60,720 nt of DNA from Hellea sp. (GCA_020627655.1 JAHDGM010000012.1:1-60720), one strand, 5' to 3'; counted from the first letter of the stretch, positions 46,504 through 56,177 are shown. The notes: a model not told the origin generated them from the letters alone. Made by a program: numbers and translations.

Positions 46504-47640
46504 ATGCCCGAACTCAACAAAGTTTCCAAAGAGGACGTCTATAACCTCTCCACTCCTGAGGAAATCATAGAAGATGCCCGTAACGGCCGCATGTATATCC
46601 TTGTGGATGCAGAAAACCGGGAAAATGAAGGTGATTTGATCATACCGGCTCAGTTTGCAACACCTGATGCGGTCAATTTCATGGCCCGTTTTGGCCGAGG
46701 TCTGATTTGCCTGGCGCTTGAAAAATCTCGCGCAGATGCATTAGGGCTTAAAAATATGTCTGCTGAAAATCGTTCTCGATTTGAAACGGCCTTTACTCAA
46801 TCAATTGAGGCCCGTGACGGTATTACAACAGGTATCAGCGCCGGAGATAGATCAAGAACCATACAAGTGGCTATCGATCCTGATAGCACTGAACACGATA
46901 TTGTTTCTCCCGGACATATGTTTCCTATCATAGCTCGAGATGGAGGCGTGCTTGTTCGGACCGGACACACCGAAGCTTCCGTCGATATTTCGCGCATGGC
47001 TGGGCTGAACCCGTCAGCCGTAATTTGCGAGATTATGAATGATGATGGAACCATGGCCCGTCTTCCGGATTTGGTAAAGTTCGCTCAGTTTCACGGCCTG
47101 AAAATAGGGACTATTGAGGACCTTGTTGCGTATCGGATGCAAAAAGATCACTTTGTGAAACATGTGGCCTCCTCGTCTTTTACCGATCAAGCCAATCATG
47201 AATTCAATATTCACGTATATAGAAATTATCTGGACAATTTGGAACATGTAGCCTTGTCAAAAGGCGAACCGATTCCGGGCAAAGAGAGCCTTGTTCGGGT
47301 GCATAAGATTGATTTTGCGGGAGACATTCTCCACGAGAACAGCCCTCGATCCGGCATGATCTGGCATGCAATGCACCAATTATCAGAATATGAAGGCCAC
47401 GCGGTGCTCGTCCTGATACGAGAAGGTAGTATTGATACTTTATTAGAACGACTCGGCGCGTCAAACCGGACGGACCGTAAAGAGCATAATATCAGAGAAT
47501 ATGGCGTTGGAGCACAAATATTAGTGGATCAAAAGGTACGTAAAATGCGTTTGATTACACACTCCGTCCCGAAACTTATTGGCCTTGAAGCTTATAATAT
47601 TGAACTGGCCGGTATTGTCCCGCCTAAACATTACGGCTAG
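46504..47640 (+). CDS. ribB: 3,4-dihydroxy-2-butanone 4-phosphate synthase with degenerate GTP cyclohydrolase II-like domain
   Basis: 378 residues. The N-terminal half is a complete RibB: D-A-E-N-R-E-N-E-G-D near 36-45, T-T-G-I-S-A-G-D-R and the R-T-G-H-T-E-A-S-V-D segment. The C-terminal half keeps the RibA fold landmarks (L-V-R-V-H near 260 and the L-I-T-x(3)-P-K-L-I-G-L-E-A-Y tail), but the three zinc cysteines of GTP cyclohydrolase II (C-L-T-G-D plus C-D-C in active enzymes) are absent. It reads V-H-K-I-D-F-A-G-D-I-L-H-E-N. This is the RibBX arrangement of proteobacteria, so the RibA reaction probably depends on another gene. Confidence 0.9.
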   Translation: MPELNKVSKEDVYNLSTPEEIIEDARNGRMYILVDAENRENEGDLIIPAQFATPDAVNFMARFGRGLICLALEKSRADALGLKNMSAENRSRFETAFTQSIEARDGITTGISAGDRSRTIQVAIDPDSTEHDIVSPGHMFPIIARDGGVLVRTGHTEASVDISRMAGLNPSAVICEIMNDDGTMARLPDLVKFAQFHGLKIGTIEDLVAYRMQKDHFVKHVASSSFTDQANHEFNIHVYRNYLDNLEHVALSKGEPIPGKESLVRVHKIDFAGDILHENSPRSGMIWHAMHQLSEYEGHAVLVLIREGSIDTLLERLGASNRTDRKEHNIREYGVGAQILVDQKVRKMRLITHSVPKLIGLEAYNIELAGIVPPKHYG

Positions 47641-47650
47641 CGCAACAGAT

Positions 47651-48079
47651 ATGACTAAAATTCTAATCATTGAAGCCCGTTATTACGAGGCCATTTCTGA
47701 TGCTTTGCTGGAAGGAGCCCTTGAAGTCTTGCAACAACCCGGCGTGGAAATAACAAAAGTCAATGTGCCGGGCGCCCTCGAAATCCCACATGTTATTTCT
47801 TATGCTCAGGCCTCCGATGCCGGATTTGATGGGTATGTGGCGCTTGGCTGCGTAATCCGCGGAGAGACAACGCATTATGATTATGTTTGCGAAGAGTCAG
47901 CCCGAGCAATCATGGACCTTGCCGTCAACCATCAATTGGCTATTGGTAACGGTATAATTACTGTAGAAAATGAAGATCAGGCATGGGCCCGAGCCGATAA
48001 AACTAAAAAGAATAAAGGCGGTTTCGCCGCTGATGCTGTCTTGAAAATGATAAAGATGCGCAAAGAGCTAAGCGCATAA
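47651..48079 (+). CDS. ribH: 6,7-dimethyl-8-ribityllumazine synthase
   Basis: A 142-residue lumazine synthase. P-G-A-L-E-I-P near residue 40, G-C-V-I-R-G-E-T-T-H-Y-D-Y-V near 74-87 (catalytic His) and the G-N-G-I-I-T-V-E-N segment are conserved. The start at 47651 gives the family-typical length; an upstream in-frame ATG at 47579 lies inside ribB. The usual N-G-I-L-T is N-G-I-I-T here. It overlaps nusB by 1 base. Confidence 0.94.
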   Translation: MTKILIIEARYYEAISDALLEGALEVLQQPGVEITKVNVPGALEIPHVISYAQASDAGFDGYVALGCVIRGETTHYDYVCEESARAIMDLAVNHQLAIGNGIITVENEDQAWARADKTKKNKGGFAADAVLKMIKMRKELSA

Positions 48080-48555
48080 TGGAAAACAATCATCACAAAC
48101 GGCGCAGCCGTGCACGAATGGCGGCCGTGCAAGCCCTTTATCAAATGGATGTAGGAGGGACCCCTATTAATTCCGTCATTAGTGAGTTTATTGATTTTAG
48201 GTTCCCGTCAACTGATGATGAAAAACCTAGCAAGGTAGATGCTAATTTTTTTGAAGACATTGTCAAAGGTGTTGTTCAATTTCAAAGCAATATCGATAAA
48301 GACATAGCTGAACATCTTTCAGAAAAGTGGTCTTTAAAACGACTTGATATGACGTTGCGAGCCATTATGCGCGCCGGCTGTTACGAAATTTCCCGGCGGC
48401 CTGATATACCCGCGCTCGTGATCATTGATGAGTATGTTTCTATCGCTGCTGACTTTTTCGAACAATCAGAACCCGCTTTCGTAAACGGAGCTCTTGATGC
48501 TTATGCAAAGAAAATCAGAGCTGCCGAATTTGGTCTAACGGGATCGGCAGTTTGA
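48079..48555 (+). CDS. nusB: transcription antitermination protein NusB
   Basis: A 158-residue all-helical NusB that with S10/NusE binds boxA RNA for rRNA antitermination. The Arg-rich RNA-binding start (R-R-S-R-A-R-M-A-A-V-Q-A-L-Y-Q-M-D), R-L-D-M-T-L-R-A-I-M-R-A-G near 92-104, V-I-I-D-E-Y-V near 120 and F-V-N-G-A-L-D near 140 are typical. Start ATG shares its A with the ribH stop; the end overlaps thiL. Confidence 0.95.
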   Translation: MENNHHKRRSRARMAAVQALYQMDVGGTPINSVISEFIDFRFPSTDDEKPSKVDANFFEDIVKGVVQFQSNIDKDIAEHLSEKWSLKRLDMTLRAIMRAGCYEISRRPDIPALVIIDEYVSIAADFFEQSEPAFVNGALDAYAKKIRAAEFGLTGSAV

Positions 48556-49523
48556 ACGAATTCGATGCGATTGCCGATTATTTAGTCCCGCTAGCTGGAC
48601 CAGAAGGTAAGGGCTTGTTAGATGATGCAGCTCACTTTACACCGCCGCCGGGATTTAACCTAGTTATCACAAAAGATTGCCTTGTTGAAGGCGTGCACTT
48701 TCCTACGGGCGAGTATGGTTCAAAAATAGCGCAACGCCTCTTGCGAACAAATTTGTCAGACTTGGCAGCCAAAGCCGCTAAGCCTATTGGTTATTTGTTA
48801 TCAATTGCATGGCCGAAATCTGTTCCGATTTCTGAACTTCAAGCCTTTTCTAAAGGCCTTGCAATAGACCAGAAGAAATTTGGCCTAACTCTCTGGGGGG
48901 GCGACACTGTTACTACGGATGGACCTTTAGTTGTTTCAGCAACCTTGATTGGATTAATTCCAACTGGAAAGTCTATTTTGCGAAGCGGAGCAAAGGAAGG
49001 TGATGACGTCTGGGTTACCGGATCGATCGGCCAGGGTTATCTCGGCTTACAGCTCGCAACAAAGAATATGAAATTCAAAAACTTTTCAGAAACTTATAAG
49101 AAAAAACTGATAAATCACTATTATTGTCCAAACCCCAGGCTATGCATGAGAACTATCTTACGCGAATTTGCGACAGCCTCTGCAGATATATCGGATGGAT
49201 TATTAGCTGACACGGAACATATAGCTACTGCCAGCAGCATTAGGATAACTTTGGAGCAAGCTCAAATCCCTTTTGATGATGAGGCGTTAGCTGCTTTTGA
49301 TCAAAATCCTGATCTGTCTAACCACCTTCTAACCGGCGGGGACGATTATGAAATTGTTTTCACAGCCCCCAAAGCGAGCCGGGAAGCCATTTTAGTAGCA
49401 TCAAAGGATTTGCAATGTCCTCTTATTCGTATTGGTCATTGTCATGACGGCAGAGGTTTACAATTGCTTGATAAATACGGAAAGCAAATACATATATCCC
49501 AAAAAGGATATAAACACTTTTAA
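48552..49523 (+). CDS. thiL: thiamine-monophosphate kinase
   Basis: A 323-residue ThiL that phosphorylates TMP to TDP. G-L-L-D-D-A-A near residues 19-25 and T-K-D-C-L-V-E-G-V-H-F carry metal and ATP ligands. L-W-G-G-D-T-V-T-T-D near 115 and D-I-S-D-G-L near 212, together with G-G-D-D-Y-E-I-V-F near 260, complete the active site. The start is a TTG overlapping the nusB stop (TTGA), so translation is coupled. A strong terminator follows. Confidence 0.93.
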   Translation: MNEFDAIADYLVPLAGPEGKGLLDDAAHFTPPPGFNLVITKDCLVEGVHFPTGEYGSKIAQRLLRTNLSDLAAKAAKPIGYLLSIAWPKSVPISELQAFSKGLAIDQKKFGLTLWGGDTVTTDGPLVVSATLIGLIPTGKSILRSGAKEGDDVWVTGSIGQGYLGLQLATKNMKFKNFSETYKKKLINHYYCPNPRLCMRTILREFATASADISDGLLADTEHIATASSIRITLEQAQIPFDDEALAAFDQNPDLSNHLLTGGDDYEIVFTAPKASREAILVASKDLQCPLIRIGHCHDGRGLQLLDKYGKQIHISQKGYKHF

Positions 49524-49526
49524 TCA

Positions 49527-49559
49527 AAAAAAAACCCGGAAGATGCACTTCCGGGTTTT
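49527..49559. terminator. bidirectional intrinsic terminator
   Basis: CCCGGAAG (49535-49542) pairs with CTTCCGGG (49548-49555) around ATGCA, with an A-run before and TTTT after. It can end thiL on the plus strand and bamE on the minus strand. Confidence 0.9.
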
Positions 49560-49582
49560 CTGTTCGGTGTATCTCGCAGCCC

Positions 49583-50086
49583 CTATCGGCCACCAGGTCC
49601 ACCGCTCCCCCCCGGGACATCTTGCTGTCCGCCAATCCTATCGGTAGGTAGGCGTCCTAGCGTTCCAAAAACCTGTTCTAATACTGAAAGTTCGCGTCCG
49701 CGTGTCGGTGTCTTGCGGTCAACATAATTCACATATTGTCCGTCTTCGATGCCATACTCAGCGACTTTTACGACTTGGCCGTCTTCGTTAAACGAAATCG
49801 CGGTAATTGTACGCTCTTCAATAAGCGGGCGCAGATAGGCAAATCGCTGACGTACAGCTGTCATGTAATACCATGTATCCGTTTCGAGAGCTTCATCAAA
49901 CGTACCTTCAACAGAAGGATTACCAAGTCTGGCTAAAACACTTGCCTTAGTGTCTGTTCCGCTTTCAACTTCTTGCGGCTTATCTTTTGTCGCAATATAG
50001 CCGTGAGTACGTAATGTAGGATTGCAGGCCGTCAAAGTAAGGCCAGCTAAAATTAAGCAAATCGCTTTAGATGAAGATTTCAACAT
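49583..50086 (-). CDS. bamE: outer membrane assembly lipoprotein BamE
   Basis: 167 residues from the ATG at 50086. The signal peptide ends in lipobox L-T-A-C, so the mature lipoprotein starts at Cys near residue 21. A SmpA/OmlA (BamE) domain follows, with V-L-A-R-L-G-N-P-S near 53, T-D-T-W-Y-Y near 70 and the V-V-K-V-A-E-Y tail. A Gly/Pro-rich extension ends the protein. BamE supports beta-barrel insertion in the BAM complex. Divergent from the chaperone gene across 91 bases. Confidence 0.9.
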   Translation of the reverse strand: MLKSSSKAICLILAGLTLTACNPTLRTHGYIATKDKPQEVESGTDTKASVLARLGNPSVEGTFDEALETDTWYYMTAVRQRFAYLRPLIEERTITAISFNEDGQVVKVAEYGIEDGQYVNYVDRKTPTRGRELSVLEQVFGTLGRLPTDRIGGQQDVPGGSGGPGGR

Positions 50087-50177
50087 AGAAGACTTTGTTT
50101 GTAAGTTGATGCGGAATGCACTAACCAATGCCGAAGTTCAGCGCAAGACCTGATGTGTAAATTTAATGGAGCGCCTA

Positions 50178-50723
50178 ATGTCTTTTTTTCAGCGTGTGTT
50201 TCAGCGAAAGCCCTCGGTAAGTCAGGATGCGAACGAAATATATGCCCAATTGATGCGGCAGTCACGAAACCCGGTCTTTTTTGGAGTCGATAAAATACCG
50301 GATAGTTATGATGGCCGGTTGGAATTGTTAACGATACATCTATCTGCATTCATGTGGACATTATCGAAAGAAGGCCCAAATGGACAGCATTTGTCGCAAG
50401 GGCTCTTTGATGTGTTTGTAGAGGATTTAGACATAGCGCTTCGAGAAGAAGGATTAACGGACTCGGGCGTTAAACGACGCATTAAACCCATGGTTGGTTT
50501 GTTTTATGCCCGCCTAAAAGAATACGGCGAAAGTTTCGAAAGCAGTGCTGATTCTTCATTTGCAATTTCAGAGGTGATAGGTAGTGGCGCAGTAAAAACA
50601 GCGTCTAAAAACTTTATGAGCCGGCTATCAGCCTATGTAGCTGCCTTAAAAAACGATTTACAAGATAAAAACCTGCACGATCTGACACAGGCACCATTTA
50701 ACTTCCCTGAATTCAAAGAATAA
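50178..50723 (+). CDS. ubiquinol-cytochrome c chaperone family protein
   Basis: 181 residues from the ATG at 50178 (GGAG 6 bases upstream). It matches the CBP3/ubiquinol-cytochrome c chaperone domain: Y-A-Q-L-M-R-Q-S-R-N-P-V-F near 22-34, V-P/V-D-K-I-P-D-S-Y-D-G-R near 39-49, and G-L-F-D-V-F-V-E-D-L-D-I-A-L-R-E-E-G near 75-92. The family helps assemble the bc1 complex. The YceD (DUF177) gene usually found next in alphaproteobacteria is absent; plsX follows directly. Confidence 0.85.
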   Translation: MSFFQRVFQRKPSVSQDANEIYAQLMRQSRNPVFFGVDKIPDSYDGRLELLTIHLSAFMWTLSKEGPNGQHLSQGLFDVFVEDLDIALREEGLTDSGVKRRIKPMVGLFYARLKEYGESFESSADSSFAISEVIGSGAVKTASKNFMSRLSAYVAALKNDLQDKNLHDLTQAPFNFPEFKE

Positions 50724-50789
50724 ATGACACGGCTATAGGCACAGCCATATCAATGCTCTATAGCGGAGCAAACGAGCCTCGGACCCTTT

Positions 50790-51842
50790 ATGAGTAAATC
50801 CTACATACTCTCGATAGACGCTATGGGCGGTGACCATGCACCGGACATCGTCATTAATGGCCTAGAGCATTATCTGAAAACTCAAGGGCAGGGCCATAAT
50901 GTAAAGTTCCTCATTCACGGAAAGCAATCTGCAATTGACGAACTCCTTAGTAAATGCCCGCGGGCAAGAGCCTGTTCAAAAGTCATTCACACAGATAAAA
51001 CCATAGAAATGAACGCCAAGCCTTCCCAAGCTCTTAGGCGCGGCAAAGGCTCCAGTATGTGGAACGCGGTTGAGTCTGTTAAAAGCAAAGAAGCTATTGT
51101 AGGCATTTCTGCCGGTAACACCGGTGCCTTGATGGCAATTTCAAAACTGCAATTGCGAATGCAGGCTGGAGTCCAGCGACCTGCTATTGCAGCCATATGG
51201 CCACGTCCGGAAGGTATGGGCGTTGTCCTGGATGTTGGTGCAAATATTGAATGCGATGCAGCACAGCTCACTGAATTTGCCGTTATGGGCGAAGCTTATT
51301 ATCGGGCTATTTTTCACAAAAAATCTCCAAGTATTGGCCTATTAAATGTTGGTACAGAAGAACTAAAAGGTAATGCTGTCATCAAAGCTGCTCATGAAAG
51401 ACTATCCAGTAGCGAGCTAGGATTAAATTATCAGGGATATGTCGAAGGTAATGACATTTCCTTTGGTAATGTCGACGTGATCGTCACTGACGGATTTACG
51501 GGCAATGTAGCGCTTAAAACAGCGGAAGGTACGGCCAAGCTTATTTCCAAATTTTTCAAGGAAACGCTTACGGAATCTGTTTGGTCAAAGTTTACCTCGG
51601 CGCTGAATTATTTCGGTTATCGCAAACTACAGAAACGTCTTGATCCTAGGCGTGCAAATGGCGGTGTATTTCTCGGTTTGAACGGTATTATTGTGAAAAG
51701 TCACGGAGGAACCGACGCACTTGGTTTTGCTAATGCCGTGAGCATCGCAGTTGAGTTAGCTGAAAGCGAATTCCTAATCGAATTAGAGCGTACATTAACC
51801 GAACTACATATCGAAGACGATAATATTGGATTTATCACATGA
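50790..51842 (+). CDS. plsX: phosphate acyltransferase PlsX
   Basis: A 350-residue enzyme that makes acyl-phosphate from acyl-ACP for phospholipid synthesis. The start [19 protein letters not shown] near residue 107, L-D-V-G-A-N near 149 and [12 protein letters not shown] near 230 are conserved. It overlaps fabH by 4 bases (ATGA). Confidence 0.96.
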   Translation: MSKSYILSIDAMGGDHAPDIVINGLEHYLKTQGQGHNVKFLIHGKQSAIDELLSKCPRARACSKVIHTDKTIEMNAKPSQALRRGKGSSMWNAVESVKSKEAIVGISAGNTGALMAISKLQLRMQAGVQRPAIAAIWPRPEGMGVVLDVGANIECDAAQLTEFAVMGEAYYRAIFHKKSPSIGLLNVGTEELKGNAVIKAAHERLSSSELGLNYQGYVEGNDISFGNVDVIVTDGFTGNVALKTAEGTAKLISKFFKETLTESVWSKFTSALNYFGYRKLQKRLDPRRANGGVFLGLNGIIVKSHGGTDALGFANAVSIAVELAESEFLIELERTLTELHIEDDNIGFIT

Positions 51843-52804
51843 GTGAAATACGAAGCGTTGTTTTAGGCGTTGGCGGTTATCTACCAGACAAAATCCTTAC
51901 AAATCACGAGTTAGCCAAAACGGTTGACACGTCAGACGAGTGGATTCGCGAACGATCTGGCATTTGCCAAAGACACATAGCAGCAGCCGATGAATTCACA
52001 TCTGATCTCGGTACCCACGCTGCAAAAGCAGCCATTGAACACGCTGGTCTTACGATTGAAAATGTCGATTTAATCATAGTTGCGACGACCACACCGGACC
52101 TGACTTTTCCGTCAACTGCAACGATTATCCAAGAAAAGCTCGGCATGCAACACGGCGCTGCGTTTGACATCCAGGCCGTTTGCAGTGGCTTTATTTATGC
52201 ACTGCACATTGCGGACGCTATGATCAAAGCAGGTCCCTATAAACATATTCTCGTCATTGGAGCCGAAACATTTTCCAGAATACTTGATTGGGATGATCGC
52301 TCAACCTGCGTACTATTCGGTGATGGCGCGGGAGCCATGTTACTAGGCCGATCGGAAACATCTGAGCGCGGTATAATCAGTAATTTTATACGCTCTGATG
52401 GCAGATATTGCGACTTGCTTATGGTTGACGGCGGCCCATCACGTACTCAAACCGTTGGTCATGTCCGTATGGTCGGTAATCAAGTATTCCGCCATGCCGT
52501 GAAAGACATTGCAATCGCCATGAAGGAATGTGCCGCTCAAATAGGCATTAAGCCATCAGATGTTGATTGGTTTGTGCCTCACCAAGCTAATCAACGTATT
52601 TTAGATGGGGTTGCGCGACAGCTTAAATTACGCCCGGATCAGGTTATTTCAACAGTAGCGCAACACGCCAATACATCCGCGGCCTCAGTTCCGCTTGCTT
52701 TTGATACCGCTGTTAAGGACGGGCGAATCAAACCTGGGGATCTCGTTATGCTAGAGGCTTTTGGAGGTGGTTTTACGTGGGGAGCTTCACTATTACGCCT
52801 TTAA
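51839..52804 (+). CDS. fabH: beta-ketoacyl-ACP synthase III
   Basis: A 321-residue FabH that starts fatty-acid synthesis from acetyl-CoA and malonyl-ACP. The catalytic triad is visible: C115 in Q-A-V-C-S-G-F, His in V-P-H-Q-A-N-Q near 248-254, and Asn in H-A-N-T-S-A-A near 278. G-G-G-F-T-W-G is the usual C-terminus. Translationally coupled to plsX; ihfA follows after 88 bases with its own GAGGGG ribosome-binding site. Confidence 0.96.
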   Translation: MSEIRSVVLGVGGYLPDKILTNHELAKTVDTSDEWIRERSGICQRHIAAADEFTSDLGTHAAKAAIEHAGLTIENVDLIIVATTTPDLTFPSTATIIQEKLGMQHGAAFDIQAVCSGFIYALHIADAMIKAGPYKHILVIGAETFSRILDWDDRSTCVLFGDGAGAMLLGRSETSERGIISNFIRSDGRYCDLLMVDGGPSRTQTVGHVRMVGNQVFRHAVKDIAIAMKECAAQIGIKPSDVDWFVPHQANQRILDGVARQLKLRPDQVISTVAQHANTSAASVPLAFDTAVKDGRIKPGDLVMLEAFGGGFTWGASLLRL

Positions 52805-52892
52805 ATTGATCTTGTGCATTTTTTAGCGCTTTTTCAGTTTACCTGTTGAAAACTTTAGGTTAATTCCCTTATAGCCAGCCGAGGGGATTTCA

Positions 52893-53195
52893 ATGAGTGT
52901 CGGCACAGTAACCAGAGCTGATTTAGCAGAAGCTCTATATCGGGAAATAGGTCTCTCACGCACAGAGAGCGCAGCTCTAGTAGAAGCTGTAATTGATCAG
53001 ATTATCGACGCTCTTATACGCGGCGAGACGGTCAAACTCGCAGGCTTTGGCACTTTCTCACTTCGTGATAAGAATGAGCGAATCGGACGTAACCCGAAAA
53101 CTGGCGAAGAAGTCCCCATTACTTCGCGGCGTGTACTGACCTTTAAGCCTTCGCAAGTCATGCGAGAGCGAGTAGATTCAGCACTCAGTCAATAG
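52893..53195 (+). CDS. ihfA: integration host factor, alpha subunit
   Basis: A 100-residue DNA-bending protein of the HU/IHF family. [11 protein letters not shown] near residue 48-58 and the beta-ribbon arm [11 protein letters not shown] with its intercalating Pro are present. Position after fabH and before a MerR gene is typical of IhfA rather than HU in alphaproteobacteria. Confidence 0.93.
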   Translation: MSVGTVTRADLAEALYREIGLSRTESAALVEAVIDQIIDALIRGETVKLAGFGTFSLRDKNERIGRNPKTGEEVPITSRRVLTFKPSQVMRERVDSALSQ

Positions 53196-53215
53196 GGGCA
53201 TGAAAAAGGACTGGC

Positions 53216-53821
53216 ATGCAAGCTAAAACAACGCGTGCATTTAGAACGATCAGTGAAGCGGCCGAAGAACTCGACCTTCAACCGCATGTTCTTAGGTTCT
53301 GGGAATCTAAATTTCCGAATTTCAAACCTATAAAACGAGGCGGCGGACGACGCTTCTACCGCCCTGAAGACATCGAATTTTTGCGGGGCATTAAAGTTCT
53401 GCTCCACGATGAACGTCACCCCATTAAAGATGTACAAAAGCTCATCCGATCCAAAGGCATCAGCAGTGTTGTTACCTTGGGCAGGTCAGTCGAAAAAGCT
53501 GCAATTCCCAAAGATGTTAAAGATACTGTTTTGGTTCCTGAGCGTATTCGGGCCTCTGACACACCTAAAACTAAGGCTACGCAAGCTCAATCAATGGATA
53601 ATGAAGCTGATGAGTTTACGGATGAAGCCTTTTTCCCGGAAAACATTGCGCCTGTGGAACCCGTGGCTGAAGATGCGGAGAATACAGAACCTGCCTACGT
53701 CACCACAGTTGTAGAAAAAGGCCTTAGTGAGCAGGACAGGCATGACCTTGAAGCTCATTTGCAACGATTAATTAAGCTTCGCGACCGATGGGGTGAATTT
53801 TCTCGCGATGTGGCGTCGTAA
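53216..53821 (+). CDS. MerR family transcriptional regulator
   Basis: 201 residues. Winged helix-turn-helix of about residues 8-75: [22 protein letters not shown], then [13 protein letters not shown]. An acidic, low-complexity linker and a helical C-terminus of about 165-195 follow. It lacks the metal-binding cysteines of MerR/CueR sensors, so metal sensing is not indicated. It is the gene usually next to ihfA in this order; its role is unknown. Confidence 0.88.
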   Translation: MQAKTTRAFRTISEAAEELDLQPHVLRFWESKFPNFKPIKRGGGRRFYRPEDIEFLRGIKVLLHDERHPIKDVQKLIRSKGISSVVTLGRSVEKAAIPKDVKDTVLVPERIRASDTPKTKATQAQSMDNEADEFTDEAFFPENIAPVEPVAEDAENTEPAYVTTVVEKGLSEQDRHDLEAHLQRLIKLRDRWGEFSRDVAS

Positions 53822-53895
53822 TACCCCTAACAACCCGCCTTTAATCATTGCCAATATTCTTTCGAGCCCCTATACAGCCGCGCACATTAATGGTT

Positions 53896-53972
53896 CGGAG
53901 TGTGGCGCAGTCCGGTAGCGCACTCGTCTGGGGGACGAGAGGTCGTTGGTTCGAATCCAATCACTCCGACCA
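53896..53972 (+). tRNA. tRNA-Pro (anticodon GGG)
   Basis: A 77-nt cloverleaf with acceptor stem CGGAGTG/CACTCCG, anticodon stem CTCGT/ACGAG around CT-GGG-GG, and T-arm GTTGG-TTCGAAT-CCAAT. CCA is encoded. It lies 20 bases before ctaA. Confidence 0.95.
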
Positions 53973-53991
53973 TTAAATTTAGGTCTGCCTT

Positions 53992-55020
53992 ATGTCTCCA
54001 CGATCATCACTTCGGCCATCAAAAAACATAACAAGGTGGCTATTCTTGATGATAATTTTGGTTATCAGCATGATAGTTTTAGGCGGCGCTACTCGGCTAA
54101 CCAATTCAGGCCTCTCAATTACAGAATGGCGCCCTATAAGTGGAGCCATACCCCCATTATCGCAATCCGATTGGATTTCTGAGTTTGAGAAGTACAAGCA
54201 AATTCCCGAATTTCTGGCAGAACATCCTGATATGAGCTTGAAAGAATTTGAATTTATATACTTCATGGAATGGGGACATAGGCAGCTCGGTCGCATTATC
54301 GGACTCGCATTTGCATTGCCTTTTTTCTTTTTCCTACTCAAACGGCAGCTACCCAAAGGACGTACGTTTCGTTTCTTTGTAATTTTACTTCTAATAGGGA
54401 TACAGGGTGCTATTGGCTGGTGGATGGTCGCAAGCGGACTGGTCAATGACCGTGTCGATGTAAGCCAATACCGTCTTGCAACTCATTTAGGTATGGCATT
54501 TATCATTTTAGGCCTACTGTACTGGACTTATAAAGACCAAAAAGATGGTTGGAGTTATCACACAGAACGACCTGCTCACCCATTGTTGGGATTTAGTTTA
54601 GCCCTACTTGTGTTCTTGCAGATTATTGCCGGCGCGCTGGTCGCCGGTACACATGCTGGTAAAACGTATAATACCTGGCCGTTAATGGACGGGAACTTTG
54701 TTCCAGAAGGCTATACTGCCTTAAGTCCTTTTTGGCGCAATTTTGGGGAAAACATTGCGGCCATACAGTTTAATCACCGGATGTTGGCTTATGCTGTCAT
54801 GCTTGTAGCTGTGATATACTGGCTTCGCGTTAGGGGCATAGCCAAGCTCAAGCCGCGAGCAACAATGCTTTTGATACTTATTTTCGTGCAAGCAGGTTTA
54901 GGCATTTGGACTCTGCTAATGGCTGCCCCCCTTAAACTCGCATTACTTCACCAGTTTCTGGCCATCTTTGTATTTTTGGGTGCTATAGGAGTATGGCGCA
55001 GTGCTCGCCTGGGTTATTGA
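53992..55020 (+). CDS. ctaA: heme A synthase
   Basis: A 342-residue, eight-helix membrane protein (COX15/CtaA type 2) that oxidises heme O to heme A for cytochrome c oxidase. G-G-A-T-R-L-T-x-S-G-L-S-I-T-E-W near residues 26-41, the M-E-W-G-H-R-Q-L-G-R heme-binding helix near 95 and the F-N-H-R-M-L-A-Y helix near 261 are conserved; A-G-T-H-A-G-K-T-Y-N-T-W-P-L-M-D is typical of alphaproteobacterial members. The 3' end overlaps a convergent lipoprotein gene by 7 bases. Confidence 0.95.
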   Translation: MSPRSSLRPSKNITRWLFLMIILVISMIVLGGATRLTNSGLSITEWRPISGAIPPLSQSDWISEFEKYKQIPEFLAEHPDMSLKEFEFIYFMEWGHRQLGRIIGLAFALPFFFFLLKRQLPKGRTFRFFVILLLIGIQGAIGWWMVASGLVNDRVDVSQYRLATHLGMAFIILGLLYWTYKDQKDGWSYHTERPAHPLLGFSLALLVFLQIIAGALVAGTHAGKTYNTWPLMDGNFVPEGYTALSPFWRNFGENIAAIQFNHRMLAYAVMLVAVIYWLRVRGIAKLKPRATMLLILIFVQAGLGIWTLLMAAPLKLALLHQFLAIFVFLGAIGVWRSARLGY

Positions 55021-55976
55021 GCGGAGATTTCTTCAAGCTGTCCCAGAAGATACTCATTTGAAATCATAACGATTCGATTAGAATCTTTATCGCCCACAAG
55101 TATAAGTCCTTTATTGAAAGTATTGCCCATGGAAGCGCTAGTCGCCCAGATCCAACTTGGATTTTCTATGCCGTAAATGCTAAGACCCGCTTCTATTTTA
55201 AGGCGCAAAAGTTGATCGCCTTGCACCACAAATGCACCATCTTGTCCCGAGCGGGTAATTAAAAACGCTGTACCGGCATCCGTCTCGATGGGGCTCATGC
55301 CATTCATAGTTTGCGAAAACCCACCAAAATTATCATTTCCACTAAGAACAGCCAATTTGCTTTTTTCATTTAACATATAAAGCTGTTCTGATTTATTGAG
55401 GGCGCAAGCCATACTGCCTTTTCCGACAACGTCAGATTTAGTTACAGACAAAGCTCCTGAAGCTGGTAGCTTAATATTCAGTTTTAAAACTTCTCCTGAA
55501 AAATTTCGGGCATAAACGTAATCTGTTGCAGGCAATTCAGCTGAGCAAAAACTCGCTAGATCACCGACATTTTCAACTACGGGCAGGGGTTTGAATTTTT
55601 CATTATTATCATCAATGAAAGCCTTAAGTTTGCCATCATTGGTCAAACCAAGAACGATGGACGGTTTATCTCCCCGCGCCAAGCCCTGAACATCCTTAAA
55701 ACCGGAGTCGGCAATCTGTGATATAGAGCCAAAGCCCGTATTGCTGGATAAAATCTGCCCGTCTTCTGTCAGCAAAAGAATATGTCCTAACCAGTTGGTG
55801 AATTCTTTTGGGCTGACGCTAGCTTTTATAACTCTGGAGGGCGGATTAAGTTCTGATGTTGCAACTGCCGTAATAACATTAGTTGCTTCAATAACGCCTC
55901 CGTCACTAACTGTGGGATCTTTAGAGCAGGCTGATAGTGCTAAAACAGATGATAGAAGAGTTATTGTAAGGCGCAT
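55014..55976 (-). CDS. hypothetical lipoprotein
   Basis: 320 residues with a signal peptide and lipobox L-S-A-C (Cys near residue 17). The rest has repeated stretches of about 40 residues rich in beta-prone and Gly/Asp turns (such as L-L-T-E-D-G-Q-I, G-L-T-N-D-G-K-L and L-I-T-R-S-G-Q-D-G), suggesting a beta-propeller. I do not recognise a family. No partner gene is adjacent; it is convergent with ctaA and divergent from rplM. Confidence 0.7.
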   Translation of the reverse strand: MRLTITLLSSVLALSACSKDPTVSDGGVIEATNVITAVATSELNPPSRVIKASVSPKEFTNWLGHILLLTEDGQILSSNTGFGSISQIADSGFKDVQGLARGDKPSIVLGLTNDGKLKAFIDDNNEKFKPLPVVENVGDLASFCSAELPATDYVYARNFSGEVLKLNIKLPASGALSVTKSDVVGKGSMACALNKSEQLYMLNEKSKLAVLSGNDNFGGFSQTMNGMSPIETDAGTAFLITRSGQDGAFVVQGDQLLRLKIEAGLSIYGIENPSWIWATSASMGNTFNKGLILVGDKDSNRIVMISNEYLLGQLEEISAQ

Positions 55977-56104
55977 AAACTGTCAGTATGGGGATATTTG
56001 GTGCTCCGCTATAGATTTATCACCTATTTTTACGGTAAAATATTACCGCCTTTATAACCCATTGTTTTCATTTGTATATTTATAAAAGGTCTAAAATATC
56101 AGGC

Positions 56105-56133
56105 TTGACATCATGACAACAGGGACTTACACG
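56105..56133 (+). promoter_or_regulatory. candidate sigma70-type promoter for rplM-rpsI
   Basis: TTGACA at 56105-56110 is a perfect -35 box; TACACG 17 bases later is a weak -10. It lies 45 bases upstream of rplM in the only intergenic gap of about 200 bases in this region (55977-56177), which otherwise holds nothing I can identify. Confidence 0.5.
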
Positions 56134-56177
56134 CCCACATCCAAGTTACAGAGCTATGCTCTATATTAGAGGCTAAA

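Noticed and set aside
45210-47650. FMN riboswitch in the riboflavin cluster
   Set aside because: Genes abut or overlap with 1-10 bases between them; there is no room for an RFN element.
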